Assembly: GCF_020687245.1 (NCBI RefSeq)
Contig: NZ_JAJEQG010000023.1
Span: 1 to 39,466, forward strand
DNA: 39,466 nt
Reading direction: 5' to 3'
DNA from: Faecalibacterium longum CLA-AA-H243
Lineage (GTDB): Bacteria > Bacillota > Clostridia > Oscillospirales > Ruminococcaceae
Shown here: piece after piece, positions 7,639 to 15,643 of the stretch
Layout of the letters: every line of letters begins with the position of its first letter
Position numbering within the stretch: the first letter of the stretch is position 1
Notes under the pieces: generated by a model
Seen by the model: only the letters and a program-made list of their open reading frames with translations
Told to the model about the DNA's origin: nothing
The model's database searches: none
Position numbers and translations under genes: made by a program

Positions 7639-9294
7639 ATGCCAAAGACAGCTCATAAAGTCGTGGTCATCGGACATCGCAACCCGGACACCGACTCTAT
7701 CTGCTCTGCCATTGCGTATGCAGAGCTGAAAAATAAGACAAGCTCCCTCGTCTGCGAGGCCCGCCGGGCCGGACGGATGAACCAGGAGACGGAATTCGTG
7801 CTCAAGCGGTTCGGCGTCGCGCCGCCCCGGATGTGTACCGATGTCAACCCGAAGATCCGTGATGTGGACTACCGCGAGATGCCCGGCATCCCCGGCTCCA
7901 CCAGTCTGCGCAAGGCATGGGAGATCATGCGTGACCAGCAGATCGACACCCTGCCCATCACGAGCGCCGACAACGAGCTGGAAGGCATCATCACCGTGAA
8001 GGACATCGCCACGGCCAACATGGACGTGTTCGACACCGGTGTGCTTGCCACCAGCCGCACCACCTATAAAAATATCCTCGAGACCCTCGGCGGCACCATG
8101 GTCGTCGGCAACGAGAACGCCGTCTGCACCACCGGTCATATCAAAATCGGCACTGCCACCCCTGAGATGCTGGAAAACAACGTCGAAAAGGGCGACATCG
8201 TCATCCTGACCAACCGCTATGAGAGCCAGCTGTGCGCCATCGAGAAGGAAGCATCCCTCCTCATCATCTGCAACGGCGCCAAGGTGGGCCGCACCATCCA
8301 GCGCATTGCCGAGGAGACCGGCGTTGCCATCATGACCGCCCCCTGCGACACCTACGCCGCCGGCAAGCTCATGAGCCAGTGCGCCCCCATCTCCTACTAT
8401 ATGACCCGCGACGACATCATGAAATTCACCCTCGTCACCCCGGTGGCCGACGTCACCCGCGTGATGGCCAAGGTGCGCCACCGCTACTTCCCCATCCTCG
8501 ACGAGGACGGCAAGTACTGCGGCATGGTCAGCCGCCGCAACATCATCGCCCTGCGCAAGCGCCGCATCATCCTGGTGGACCACAACGAGGCCACTCAGGC
8601 CGTGGAGGGCTTCGACCAGGCTGAGATCCTGGAGATCATCGACCACCACCGCATCGGCAGCCTTGAGACCAGCGGCCCGGTCTATTTCCGCAACCAGCCC
8701 GTAGGCTGCACCGCCACCATCATCACCCAGATGTACGATGAGAACGGCGTCGAGATACGGCCTCAGATCGCCGGTCTGCTGCTGGCGGCCATCCTCTCGG
8801 ATACGCTGGTCTTCCGCAGCCCCACCTGCACTCCCGTCGATGTCTCCATCGCCAACCGCCTCGCCAAAATCGCGGGCGTCGAGATCGACGCCTTTGCCTC
8901 CGAGATGTTCGAGGCCGGCGAGAAGCTGGACGGCAAGACCCCGGAGGAAGTCTTCCTGCAGGATTTCAAGGTGTTCATGTGCGGCGACGTCCGCTTCGGC
9001 GTGGCGCAGGGCAGCTACATGACCCGCAAGAACCTGAAAGCGGCCCAGAAGCTGCTCACCCCCTATCTGCCCGAAGCCTGCGGCAAGCAGAACGTGGAGG
9101 ACCTCTATATGCTGCTGACCGATGTGCCGAAGGAAGAGAGCGTCGTCATCTGCACCGGCCGTCATGCCGACGAGATGCTGCGCAGCGGCTTCGAGAAGGA
9201 GCCGGAAGAAGATGGCAGCTGGGTGCTGCCCGGCGTCGTCAGCCGCAAAAAGCAGTTCATCCCCGCTCTGATGAGCGCATATCAGGAGCTGTAA
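7639..9294 (+). CDS. ppaC: Manganese-dependent inorganic pyrophosphatase with CBS/DRTGG regulatory insert
   Basis: A 551-residue family II pyrophosphatase, which hydrolyses PPi from biosynthesis in the cytosol. The DHH-type catalytic core begins GHRNPDTDSICSAIAYA (12-28), continues with the IIDHHRIG motif (about 333-340) and ends with the substrate-binding SRKKQFIP near the C-terminus. Between them is a regulatory insert of about 250 residues: a CBS domain (MRDQQIDTLPITSADNELEGIITVKD), a DRTGG-like part and a second CBS (MAKVRHRYFPILDEDGKYCGMVSRRN). Family knowledge says adenine nucleotides inhibit or activate through the CBS pair. RBS AAGGGGGAAGGA. The acylphosphatase gene follows after seven bases. 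Confidence 0.93.
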   Translation: MPKTAHKVVVIGHRNPDTDSICSAIAYAELKNKTSSLVCEARRAGRMNQETEFVLKRFGVAPPRMCTDVNPKIRDVDYREMPGIPGSTSLRKAWEIMRDQQIDTLPITSADNELEGIITVKDIATANMDVFDTGVLATSRTTYKNILETLGGTMVVGNENAVCTTGHIKIGTATPEMLENNVEKGDIVILTNRYESQLCAIEKEASLLIICNGAKVGRTIQRIAEETGVAIMTAPCDTYAAGKLMSQCAPISYYMTRDDIMKFTLVTPVADVTRVMAKVRHRYFPILDEDGKYCGMVSRRNIIALRKRRIILVDHNEATQAVEGFDQAEILEIIDHHRIGSLETSGPVYFRNQPVGCTATIITQMYDENGVEIRPQIAGLLLAAILSDTLVFRSPTCTPVDVSIANRLAKIAGVEIDAFASEMFEAGEKLDGKTPEEVFLQDFKVFMCGDVRFGVAQGSYMTRKNLKAAQKLLTPYLPEACGKQNVEDLYMLLTDVPKEESVVICTGRHADEMLRSGFEKEPEEDGSWVLPGVVSRKKQFIPALMSAYQEL

Positions 9295-9301
9295 GCCGCT
9301 T

Positions 9302-9631
9302 ATGTTTGATTTTCTGAATGAAAAGGACCGCCAGCCCCCCGCCCTGCCCGAGGGCACCGTCCGGCGGCGGTACTCCATCGAAGGGCAGGTGCAGGGCGTG
9401 GGCTTCCGCTACCGCGCCCGGTACGCCGCCCAGAGCCTTGGCCTCACCGGCTGGGTGGAGAACGAGGACGACGGCTCGGTCACGCTGGAGGTGCAGGGCG
9501 ACCCGGCCCTCTTCCTCAAGCTGTTCGCCCTCATCCAGCGCAGCGACTATATCCAGATCACCTCGCTCCGCCAGCGCGACCTCGCCCCCGACCCATGGGA
9601 GCGGGATTTCCGGGTGCGCGGCTGCTGGTAA
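9302..9631 (+). CDS. acyP: Acylphosphatase
   Basis: A 109-residue protein; the family is usually about 90-100, and the extra residues are a loose N-terminal tail. The core has the loop GQVQGVGFRYRARYAAQSLGL with the catalytic Arg in GFR, then GWVENEDDGSV containing the catalytic Asn, then a QGD turn. It hydrolyses acyl phosphates such as acetyl or carbamoyl phosphate. Its ribosome site (AGGAG) lies inside the end of ppaC, so the two phospho-anhydride hydrolases are co-expressed. Confidence 0.92.
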   Translation: MFDFLNEKDRQPPALPEGTVRRRYSIEGQVQGVGFRYRARYAAQSLGLTGWVENEDDGSVTLEVQGDPALFLKLFALIQRSDYIQITSLRQRDLAPDPWERDFRVRGCW

Positions 9632-9650
9632 ACGCCTCTTATAAACACGA

Positions 9651-9685
9651 AGCCCCCCGGAGTCCTGCATTCCGGGGGGCTGTTG
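9651..9685 (+). terminator. Terminator after acylphosphatase
   Basis: AGCCCCCCGGA (9651-9661) pairs with TCCGGGGGGCT (9671-9681) around a nine-base loop. The following T content is modest (GTTGTG). Confidence 0.65.
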
Positions 9686-9693
9686 TGCATCTA

Positions 9694-9867
9694 TCAGGAG
9701 TAGTTCCGCCTTGTATTTCGAACGAGTACATTATCGGGGAGTTCTTCTGTATTTAAGGCTATCACAAATTCGTGGAAAATGTGTGTAATTTCAGGAAAAG
9801 ATTGGAGAAATCCTTTCACACTTTCTTCTTTTTTCAGCAATTTGGTTGACAGAATGCCAAAGTCGTG
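9694..9867 (-). pseudogene. Low-GC coding relic (57 codons, no start)
   Basis: The minus strand carries an open frame from 9867 to a TGA at 9694-9696 reading FGILSTKLLKKEESVKGF, then LQSFPEITHIFHEFVIALNT, then EELPDNVLVRNTRRNYS. The hydrophobic/charged pattern is protein-like and the DNA is markedly AT-richer than the flanking genes, so I take it as the C-terminal stub of a foreign gene. No ATG is present; TTG or GTG codons exist inside. The family is not recognised. The upstream jet promoter overlaps its 5' end. Confidence 0.45.
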
Positions 9868-9874
9868 CTATCAT
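9846..9874 (+). promoter_or_regulatory. Distal promoter P1 of the jet region
   Basis: Consensus TTGACA (9846-9851), a 17-base spacer and TATCAT (9869-9874). It reads toward jetA but a strong terminator lies about 110 bases downstream. Confidence 0.8.
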
Positions 9875-9880
9875 CGAATC

Positions 9881-9986
9881 AATCATTGTCAGGCTTTTGT
9901 GCGGCATTGCCGCCGGGTCTGGGAATAAGGGAGCGCCGCACGGGCCGGCAAAGGGGTTTTATACCGCTTTGCCGGCCCGTGTTTTT
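9881..9986 (+). ncRNA. Candidate small RNA or attenuator leader before jetA
   Basis: From the predicted P1 start near 9881 to the terminator T run is a noncoding stretch of about 105 bases. GTGCGGC (9899-9905) can pair with GCCGCAC (9935-9941), or locally as GCGGC-att-GCCGC. The first pairing shares CAC with the 5' arm of the terminator, so the two structures compete at the edge. I see no SRP, 6S, tmRNA or familiar riboswitch signature. It could be an independent RNA, or a leader whose read-through adds to jetA expression. Confidence 0.4.
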
Positions 9987-9990
9987 ATTT
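9939..9990 (+). terminator. Strong terminator inside the jet leader
   Basis: CACGGGCCGGCAAAG (9939-9953) pairs perfectly with CTTTGCCGGCCCGTG (9967-9981), followed by TTTTTATTT. Placing it between P1 and jetA is the unusual point. Confidence 0.9.
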
Positions 9991-10019
9991 CCCGGCGGGG
10001 TGCAAATCCCTGTCAACTG

Positions 10020-10028
10020 TGGTACAAT
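10020..10028 (+). promoter_or_regulatory. Proximal extended -10 promoter P2 of jetA
   Basis: TGG-TACAAT (10020-10028) is an extended -10. The -35 position (GTGCAA, 10000-10005) is poor. It lies after the leader terminator and would give a leader of about 30 bases to the jetA start. Confidence 0.6.
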
Positions 10029-10064
10029 AGAAGTCGATATTTACCGATTGAAAGGGGCATACGG

Positions 10065-11498
10065 ATGCAGTTGTTTGAACTGGTCAGCCCGCGGCTGTTC
10101 CGGCCGCTGGCGGGGCCGAACCGGGCATTTTATGCAGAGCTGCTGCTCTTGCTGTGGGAGGAGTGCCGCCACACGGCAGATTACAGCATCCTGCGGGCCG
10201 AGGCCGTATCCCGGGCCGAGGATTACTTCGCCGCGCTGGCAAAGCCTCTGGCACTGGACGCCGACGACGCGGGCGATGAGGCCGAGCAGCCCACCCGCGA
10301 CCCCCACACGCTGGCGCTGGGCTTTCTGCTGCGGCTGCGGCGCACCGGCTGGCTGGCCGAACAGCCCGGCAGCTACGAAGAAGAGCCTGCGCTGGCCTTT
10401 GTGCCGGAGGTGACGCCGCTTCTCGAAGCGCTGGAAGAGATCCTGAACCCCCGGGTCGTCACCTACACCGGCAAGCTCTACAAGGCGTGGCAGCTTTTGC
10501 AGAACGTGGGCGAAGAGAAGAGCCCCTACGAGAACGTCCTGCGGGAGGTAGCCGGCGACCTTGAGGCGCTGAACAAGTCCCTCCGCGCCCTCAACGCCTC
10601 CATCGGCCACTACATCGACCGCCTCACCCGCAACCGCACCCCGCAGGAAGTCTTGGAGCTTTTCGACCAGTACGAAGAAAAGGTGGTGGCGGCCGCCTAC
10701 CACCGCTTCAAGACCAGCGACAACCTGTTCAACTACCGCGCCTTCCTCGAAGAGGGACTGGACGACTGCGAGACGAACTACCTGCCCCAGCTGGCGCTGG
10801 ATTACGCCCGGGTGGAGCGCTGCGCCCCGAGCGAGGCCGCTCCCGCCGTCCGCGCCCTCATCCAGAAACAGCGGGACGCCCTCGAAGAGATGAGCACCCT
10901 CATCCGGGAGATCGACGCCAGCCACGTCCGCTACCGCAAGCGGGCCGTTCAGCGGGCGCAGTTCCTGCTGCTGAGCGACCGCTCGGCCCAGGGCAGCGTC
11001 ACCGCCCTGCTGCGGCGGTACGCTGAGAACATCAAAACGCCCGACCAACTCTTTGAGCCGGACGACGGCCCGCTGGCCGCGCGGCTCAAGCTCTGGCCGG
11101 TGCAGGTCTTCGGCGAAAAGCCGCTCTATCCTCCGGCCGCACCCCGCACCGACGCGCCGCTGGCCCCGGTGCAGGCCGGACAGCTGGACGAAGAGCAGCT
11201 CCGCCGGGAGCAGAAGCTCCTGCTGGACTACGCCCGGATGGCCGTCACCGAGGAGAACGTGGACATCCTCGCCCGGCAGGCGCTGTCCGCACGGCCTTCT
11301 GTCTCGGCGTCCACCCTCGCCGACGAATACCCGAACGACTTCGCACGCATCATCGGACTGCACACCTACTCCCAGTCGCCGCGCCGCTGTTATGACATCC
11401 AGCTCACCGGCGAGTGGGCCACGCGGGGCGGCTTCCGGTTTGAAGAATTTACTCTGACACCCCGCAAGGAGGACGCCGAAGATGACCGAAACGAATAA
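10065..11498 (+). CDS. jetA: JetA-like (MksF/kleisin-type) subunit of a Wadjet/Mks condensin operon
   Basis: A 477-residue protein. The start is the ATG at 10065 (MQLFELVSPRLFRPL) seven bases after AAAGGGG; the frame is open further upstream only because it crosses the leader. The N-terminal segment LFRPLAGPNRAFYAELLLLLWEEC and the GFLLRLRRTGWLAEQPGSYEEEPALAFVPEV part match the JetA (DUF5716-type) family. The middle (about 190-370) is helical and heptad-rich, as in kleisin-like MksF subunits that bridge the SMC heads. The end has the conserved DFARIIGLHTYSQSPRRCYDI. Its last 17 bases overlap jetB. In known Wadjet systems A, B and C form the DNA-loop-extruding part and D is the nuclease. Confidence 0.87.
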   Translation: MQLFELVSPRLFRPLAGPNRAFYAELLLLLWEECRHTADYSILRAEAVSRAEDYFAALAKPLALDADDAGDEAEQPTRDPHTLALGFLLRLRRTGWLAEQPGSYEEEPALAFVPEVTPLLEALEEILNPRVVTYTGKLYKAWQLLQNVGEEKSPYENVLREVAGDLEALNKSLRALNASIGHYIDRLTRNRTPQEVLELFDQYEEKVVAAAYHRFKTSDNLFNYRAFLEEGLDDCETNYLPQLALDYARVERCAPSEAAPAVRALIQKQRDALEEMSTLIREIDASHVRYRKRAVQRAQFLLLSDRSAQGSVTALLRRYAENIKTPDQLFEPDDGPLAARLKLWPVQVFGEKPLYPPAAPRTDAPLAPVQAGQLDEEQLRREQKLLLDYARMAVTEENVDILARQALSARPSVSASTLADEYPNDFARIIGLHTYSQSPRRCYDIQLTGEWATRGGFRFEEFTLTPRKEDAEDDRNE

Positions 11499-12090
11499 AA
11501 TGCTGGAAGAGTGCGCAAATTATCTGCTCAATCACTGCTTTGTGCTGGGCGGCGTGGAGGACCAGCGCGCCAAATATCTTTATGTTCAGGACCACCTCAA
11601 CGAAGTGCGGGCCGTGTTTGCGCCGCTGGGCTACTCGGTGGTGCTCTACCCCGCCCCGCTGCAGGCGGCGGCCCTCGTCAACGAGCATGAGGGCAGTCAG
11701 GCTCGGCTTCTGAAGTACGAGAGCATCCTGCTCTTAGTCCTGCGCCTGCTCTACCTCCAAAAGCGGGAGAGCCTCTCGGCCAGCGCCGACCAGGTTCTGG
11801 TGACGGTGGAAGAGGTACAGGCCGAACTCCAAAAGATGAACCTGCCCCGCCGCCTCGACCAGCCCACGCTGGAAAAGCTGCTGCGCACCCTGCGCCGGTA
11901 CAATCTGGCCCGGCCGGTGGGGCGGCTTTCCGGGCTGGACAGCCGCATCGAAGTATTCCCCACTGTATTGCTCGCTCTGCCGGATTCCGACCTTGCGGAC
12001 GCTGCCGCCGAGGTAACCCGCACCCGCAGTGAGCTTTCGCTTTATGAGCGGCCGGAGGACGGCACCGCTGCCGTGGAGGTGGAAGAATGA
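11482..12090 (+). CDS. jetB: JetB-like (MksE, DUF4194) condensin subunit
   Basis: A 202-residue protein with the DUF4194/MksE pattern: an N-terminal winged-helix segment (LLNHCFVLGGVEDQRAKYLYVQDHLNEVRAVFAPLGYSVV), the RLLKYESILLLVLRLLYLQKRE helix, and a second winged helix (TVEEVQAELQKMNLPRRLDQPTLEKLLRTLRRYNLARPVG). MksE-type subunits bind the kleisin and DNA. The start ATG at 11482 follows AAGGAGG and lies inside the end of jetA; its stop overlaps the jetC ATG as ATGA. The overlaps mean obligate co-expression of the three subunits. Confidence 0.9.
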   Translation: MTETNKMLEECANYLLNHCFVLGGVEDQRAKYLYVQDHLNEVRAVFAPLGYSVVLYPAPLQAAALVNEHEGSQARLLKYESILLLVLRLLYLQKRESLSASADQVLVTVEEVQAELQKMNLPRRLDQPTLEKLLRTLRRYNLARPVGRLSGLDSRIEVFPTVLLALPDSDLADAAAEVTRTRSELSLYERPEDGTAAVEVEE

Positions 12091-15000
12091 TAGAACTGAA
12101 ACGCCTGAAGCTCATCAACTGGCACAACTTTGAGAACGTCACCTTCGACTGCGCCCGGCTGACCTACATGATCGGCGTCAACGCCGTGGGCAAGACCACC
12201 ATCCTCGACGCCATCCGCTACTGCCTGACCACCAACCGCAACTTCAACGCTCTCGGCAACAAAAAGAGCGGCCGCACCCTGCAAGGCTCTGTCCACGCCA
12301 AGCAGCGCGGCGAGAACGCCTACCGCCGCCCGGGCCGCACCGTGGCCTACATCGGCGCGGAGTTCTGGGACAGCGTCAAGCGCACCCACTTCGTCATCGC
12401 CGTCCGGGTCGAGTCGGAAGGCCCCATGCAGGAGCTCCATCCCGGCGACCAGACCTGGTATATCTCCGAGGACGGCTGCACCCTCGAGCAGCTGCCCTTC
12501 ATCGACCCCCGCACCGGCGCGCCCAGCTCGAAGGAGAACTTCAAGCCCGCTGTGGGCCGTCTCTCCTACACCCGCAGCCCCGGCGAAGCCCGCGACCGCA
12601 TCTGCCGGGCGCTGGGCATCGGCCGCGCCGCAAGCCCGCTGGGCAAGAAGTTCAACGAAGTCTTCCAGATGGGTACCAGTATGGACGAGATCCCCAACTT
12701 CCGGGAGTTTTTATATCAGTACATCCTGCCTCAGCCCGAGCTTGATTTGGAAGCTTTGCAGGGCGACCGGGTGGAGTTGGAAAACCTCCACGCCGTGCTG
12801 GCCGAAGCCCAGACCCGCGCCGCCGCGCTGGAACAAATCGTGGACTATGGCCGCGAAGCTGCCCAGAAGGAAACGGAAGCCCTCGTCAACCGAGGCACTG
12901 CCCTGCTGGCCCGTGCTGAGGAAGCCGCCGCCGGGACGAACACCTGGCAGGAGCATCTTGCCGCCGGAAAGCGCCAGCACGAAGAGCTGACAGCCCGCTA
13001 CGCCGCCGCAAAAGACGCCGAAGCCGAGGCCCGCCGGGCCTACCTCTCGGCCCACAGTGCCGCCGCCAGCGGCGAGGGCCGGGCGCTGGACGCCCTGAGT
13101 GAAGAGCTGGCCCGCAAAAAGACCGCACTGGACAAGGCCGGCCGGGACACTTCCAGAAGCGAAGCCGCCGCAGGCAAAGTGCAGAGCCTCTTGCAGAGCT
13201 TGCAGCGCAGCGGCTTTGCCGTCGAAAAATCGCTCTGGCCTGCCTCACTGACGGCGGAGACTCTGCCTCAGCTCCAAAGCGCCCTCGCCGGGCTGGAAAA
13301 GCCGCTGGAAGAGCAGTATTTCGCCGCACGGCAGAGCGCCGACGCCCTCACCGCCGAAGTACAGGAAAAGCAGGCGGAGCTGGCCTCCGTCTCGGGAGGC
13401 CGGTGGGTCTACCCCCACGGCGACGCCGCCACCAGAGTGCGGGACGCCGTGAACGCTGAGCTCAAGAGCCGCGGCATGACGCCGGACGCCAAAATCTTCT
13501 GCGAACTGCTGAGCGTCGAGGACGAGAGCTGGCAGGACTGCGTGGAAGCCTGCCTCGGCGACCGCCGGTTCGACATCCTCGTGCCGCCTGCCCACTACGC
13601 CGCCGCCAAGAGCGCCTTTGTGGCCCTGCGGGACAAGGTCGGCCCCATCAGCCTGCTGGACACCCCCAGCATCCGCACGGCCAACCGCAAGGCCGACGCC
13701 GCCCCTGCCGACAGCCTCGCCGCGCAGGTCCGAAGCGAGAACCCGCTGGCCGCACAGTACGCCGACACCATCCTGCGGCGCATCGTCTGCTGTGACACCC
13801 CCGACACACTGGAAAACTATCCCGACAGCGCTACCCGCGACCTGCTGCGCCACCACCCCTTCCGCCTCGAGCGTCTCCGCACACCCCAGCGGTATATCGG
13901 CCTTGACGCCCGCCGCGCCCGGGCCGAAGCGCTGACGAAAGCTCTGGATGAGCTGACCGCCCGCAGCAAGGAAGCGGCGCAGTCTGCCGCCGCCCTCAAA
14001 GCCGCACGGGACAGCTATCAGGATGTGCTGCACAGCAGCGTCATGGATGAGCTGGCCGCGCTGTGGGACGCCCGCGCCGCGCTGGAAGCGGCCCGCGCCG
14101 ACTGCACCGCACAGGAGCAGAAGCTGGCCGAGTGCCGCGAGAACCCGATGCTGCAGCAGCTTTACAAAGAGGACGAGGCCCGCGAGGCCGCGTGGGACGC
14201 CGCCCGCGCCGCTGTGGAGACAGCCGGCGGCGACATCCGTGTCTGCGAAAAGCAGCTGGCCTCCTGCGAGGCTGAGCAGACCAAGGCAGAAGAGACCGCC
14301 AGGCAGGCAAAGGATGCCGCCGACCGGTTCTTCGGGCAGTACCCGCTTTTGGAGCCGCTGGCACGGGAGCGCTTTGCGGCCCTGAGCAAGGACAAAGGCC
14401 CGCGCTATGCGGCCCAGTCCGCCGAAAAGGCACAGGCCCGGCTGGACGACGCACTGGCCGTCTACCTCACCGGCACCCTCGAGCCTGCCCAGAAAGAGTA
14501 CAACACCCGCTATGTCTGCGATCATCCGCTGGGCCTTACAGGCATCGAGCAGTACCGCGCCCAGCACGAGAGCCTCGTGCGCATTGATTTGGAGCGGTAC
14601 GCCGCCCGCCTCGAGCAGGCACAGCGCGACTGCAAGGACCGCTTCCGCAAGGACATCCTCTTCCGGATGAAGGATGACATCTTCAACGCACGGCGGCAGT
14701 TCCGGGAGCTGAACAAGGTGATGGAACAGCTGACCTACGGCGAAGAGGTCTACCGCTTTGAGCTTGGCCCCAGCCGCGACCCCCAGCTGGCCGCATTCTA
14801 TCAGGTCATCGTGGACAAGGGAAACCAGCAGATGACCGACGGCGACTCGCTGGACAACCTCGCCGCCACCGCCGACCCCGTCTATGAGCGTCAGGTGGAC
14901 GAGCTGATGGAAAAGATCATGGCCGATGTGGACGAGAACACCCGCGCCCGGCAGGAGGGCCGCCGCCCCGAGAATGTCACCCTTTCGGATTATGTAGACT

Positions 15001-15401
15001 ACCGCACCTATCTCGACTACGACATCAAAGTGACCAACACCGTCTCCGGCCAGCAGGCTTCCCTTTCCCGCGTCAGCCGCGATTCCTCCGGCGGCGAGAA
15101 TCAGGCCCCCTTCTATGTAGCTATCTGCGCGTCGCTGCTCCAGATTTACCAGAAGAGCGAGAACAGCATCCGTCTGGTGCTGCTGGACGAAGCGTTCAGC
15201 AAGATGACCAGCGACCGCATCCGTCCCATGATGGAGCTGTTCCGCCGGATGCAGCTGCAGGTCCTGCTCATCTCCACCGTCGAGAAGAGCACCGCCATCC
15301 AGCCCTACTGTGACATCACCTATTCCATCGTGCGCCACGGCGACGTGAACGCCATCGCGCCCTTTTACCGTCTGAATGCATCGGAGGAAATTGGATCTTG
15401 A
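12087..15401 (+). CDS. jetC: JetC-like SMC ATPase (MukB/MksB class)
   Basis: A 1104-residue SMC-like ATPase. The Walker A is GVNAVGKT at residues 30-37, followed by DAIRYCL. Two long Ala/Glu/Arg-rich coiled coils (about 220-450 and 600-800) surround a hinge-like globular segment (about 455-590, containing FCELLSVEDESWQDCVEACL). The C-terminal head has the ABC signature SSGGENQAPF near 998 and the Walker B LVLLDEAFSKM near 1030, followed by an H-like ISTVEK. It should form an ATP-driven DNA-loop-extruding dimer with JetA and JetB. All ATPase motifs are intact, so the machine looks functional. It is coupled to jetB by ATGA and to the next small gene by TTGA. Confidence 0.92.
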   Translation: MIELKRLKLINWHNFENVTFDCARLTYMIGVNAVGKTTILDAIRYCLTTNRNFNALGNKKSGRTLQGSVHAKQRGENAYRRPGRTVAYIGAEFWDSVKRTHFVIAVRVESEGPMQELHPGDQTWYISEDGCTLEQLPFIDPRTGAPSSKENFKPAVGRLSYTRSPGEARDRICRALGIGRAASPLGKKFNEVFQMGTSMDEIPNFREFLYQYILPQPELDLEALQGDRVELENLHAVLAEAQTRAAALEQIVDYGREAAQKETEALVNRGTALLARAEEAAAGTNTWQEHLAAGKRQHEELTARYAAAKDAEAEARRAYLSAHSAAASGEGRALDALSEELARKKTALDKAGRDTSRSEAAAGKVQSLLQSLQRSGFAVEKSLWPASLTAETLPQLQSALAGLEKPLEEQYFAARQSADALTAEVQEKQAELASVSGGRWVYPHGDAATRVRDAVNAELKSRGMTPDAKIFCELLSVEDESWQDCVEACLGDRRFDILVPPAHYAAAKSAFVALRDKVGPISLLDTPSIRTANRKADAAPADSLAAQVRSENPLAAQYADTILRRIVCCDTPDTLENYPDSATRDLLRHHPFRLERLRTPQRYIGLDARRARAEALTKALDELTARSKEAAQSAAALKAARDSYQDVLHSSVMDELAALWDARAALEAARADCTAQEQKLAECRENPMLQQLYKEDEAREAAWDAARAAVETAGGDIRVCEKQLASCEAEQTKAEETARQAKDAADRFFGQYPLLEPLARERFAALSKDKGPRYAAQSAEKAQARLDDALAVYLTGTLEPAQKEYNTRYVCDHPLGLTGIEQYRAQHESLVRIDLERYAARLEQAQRDCKDRFRKDILFRMKDDIFNARRQFRELNKVMEQLTYGEEVYRFELGPSRDPQLAAFYQVIVDKGNQQMTDGDSLDNLAATADPVYERQVDELMEKIMADVDENTRARQEGRRPENVTLSDYVDYRTYLDYDIKVTNTVSGQQASLSRVSRDSSGGENQAPFYVAICASLLQIYQKSENSIRLVLLDEAFSKMTSDRIRPMMELFRRMQLQVLLISTVEKSTAIQPYCDITYSIVRHGDVNAIAPFYRLNASEEIGS

Positions 15402-15631
15402 ACGAACATCTTGTAAAATTCTGGCTCTTTGCCACCCACTGGATCGAGCTGGACACCTTTGACACCGAAGAAGAGCTGAACGACGAGATCGAACTGCTCC
15501 ACCGCCAGAACCTGCCCACCAAGGTGCGTCAGCGCACCAAAAAGGACGGCGGCGAGGAGCTGGTGCTCTACGTCAAGCAGGCAGACCGGGATTATGCCCG
15601 CTACTGCACCGGCTGGCGGCCCGGGATGTAA
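15398..15631 (+). CDS. Small fourth gene of the jet operon, unknown function
   Basis: A 77-residue acidic/basic soluble protein starting at TTG (15398) that overlaps the jetC stop as TTGA, with GGAGG at 15383-15387. It has no signal or membrane segment. Order: FWLFATHWIELDTF (strand), TEEELNDEIELLHRQ (helix), NLPTKVRQRTKK (strand with basic turn), EELVLYVKQADRDYARYC (strand then helix). This alpha/beta arrangement resembles small DUF2007-type proteins, but that is only a visual guess. It occupies the slot where jetD would stand, yet it is far too small and lacks any Toprim-like motif. Tight overlap argues it works with, or modulates, the JetABC complex. Confidence 0.75.
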   Translation: MNEHLVKFWLFATHWIELDTFDTEEELNDEIELLHRQNLPTKVRQRTKKDGGEELVLYVKQADRDYARYCTGWRPGM

Positions 15632-15643
15632 CAAGGAGTACCC

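Noticed and set aside
7354-9378. A 674-codon open frame on the minus strand
   Set aside because: Antisense to the well-supported pyrophosphatase; residue composition is artefactual and no ribosome site or motif supports it.
9881-9986. SRP (4.5S) RNA, 6S RNA or known riboswitch in the jet leader
   Set aside because: The characteristic conserved cores of these families are not visible.
9846-10064. 5' extension of jetA by 73 codons
   Set aside because: It crosses a promoter, a strong terminator and a second promoter, and lacks a ribosome site; the ATG at 10065 has AAAGGGG and a conserved start.
13245-15338. A 697-codon open frame on the minus strand
   Set aside because: Antisense to jetC, which has complete SMC motifs.
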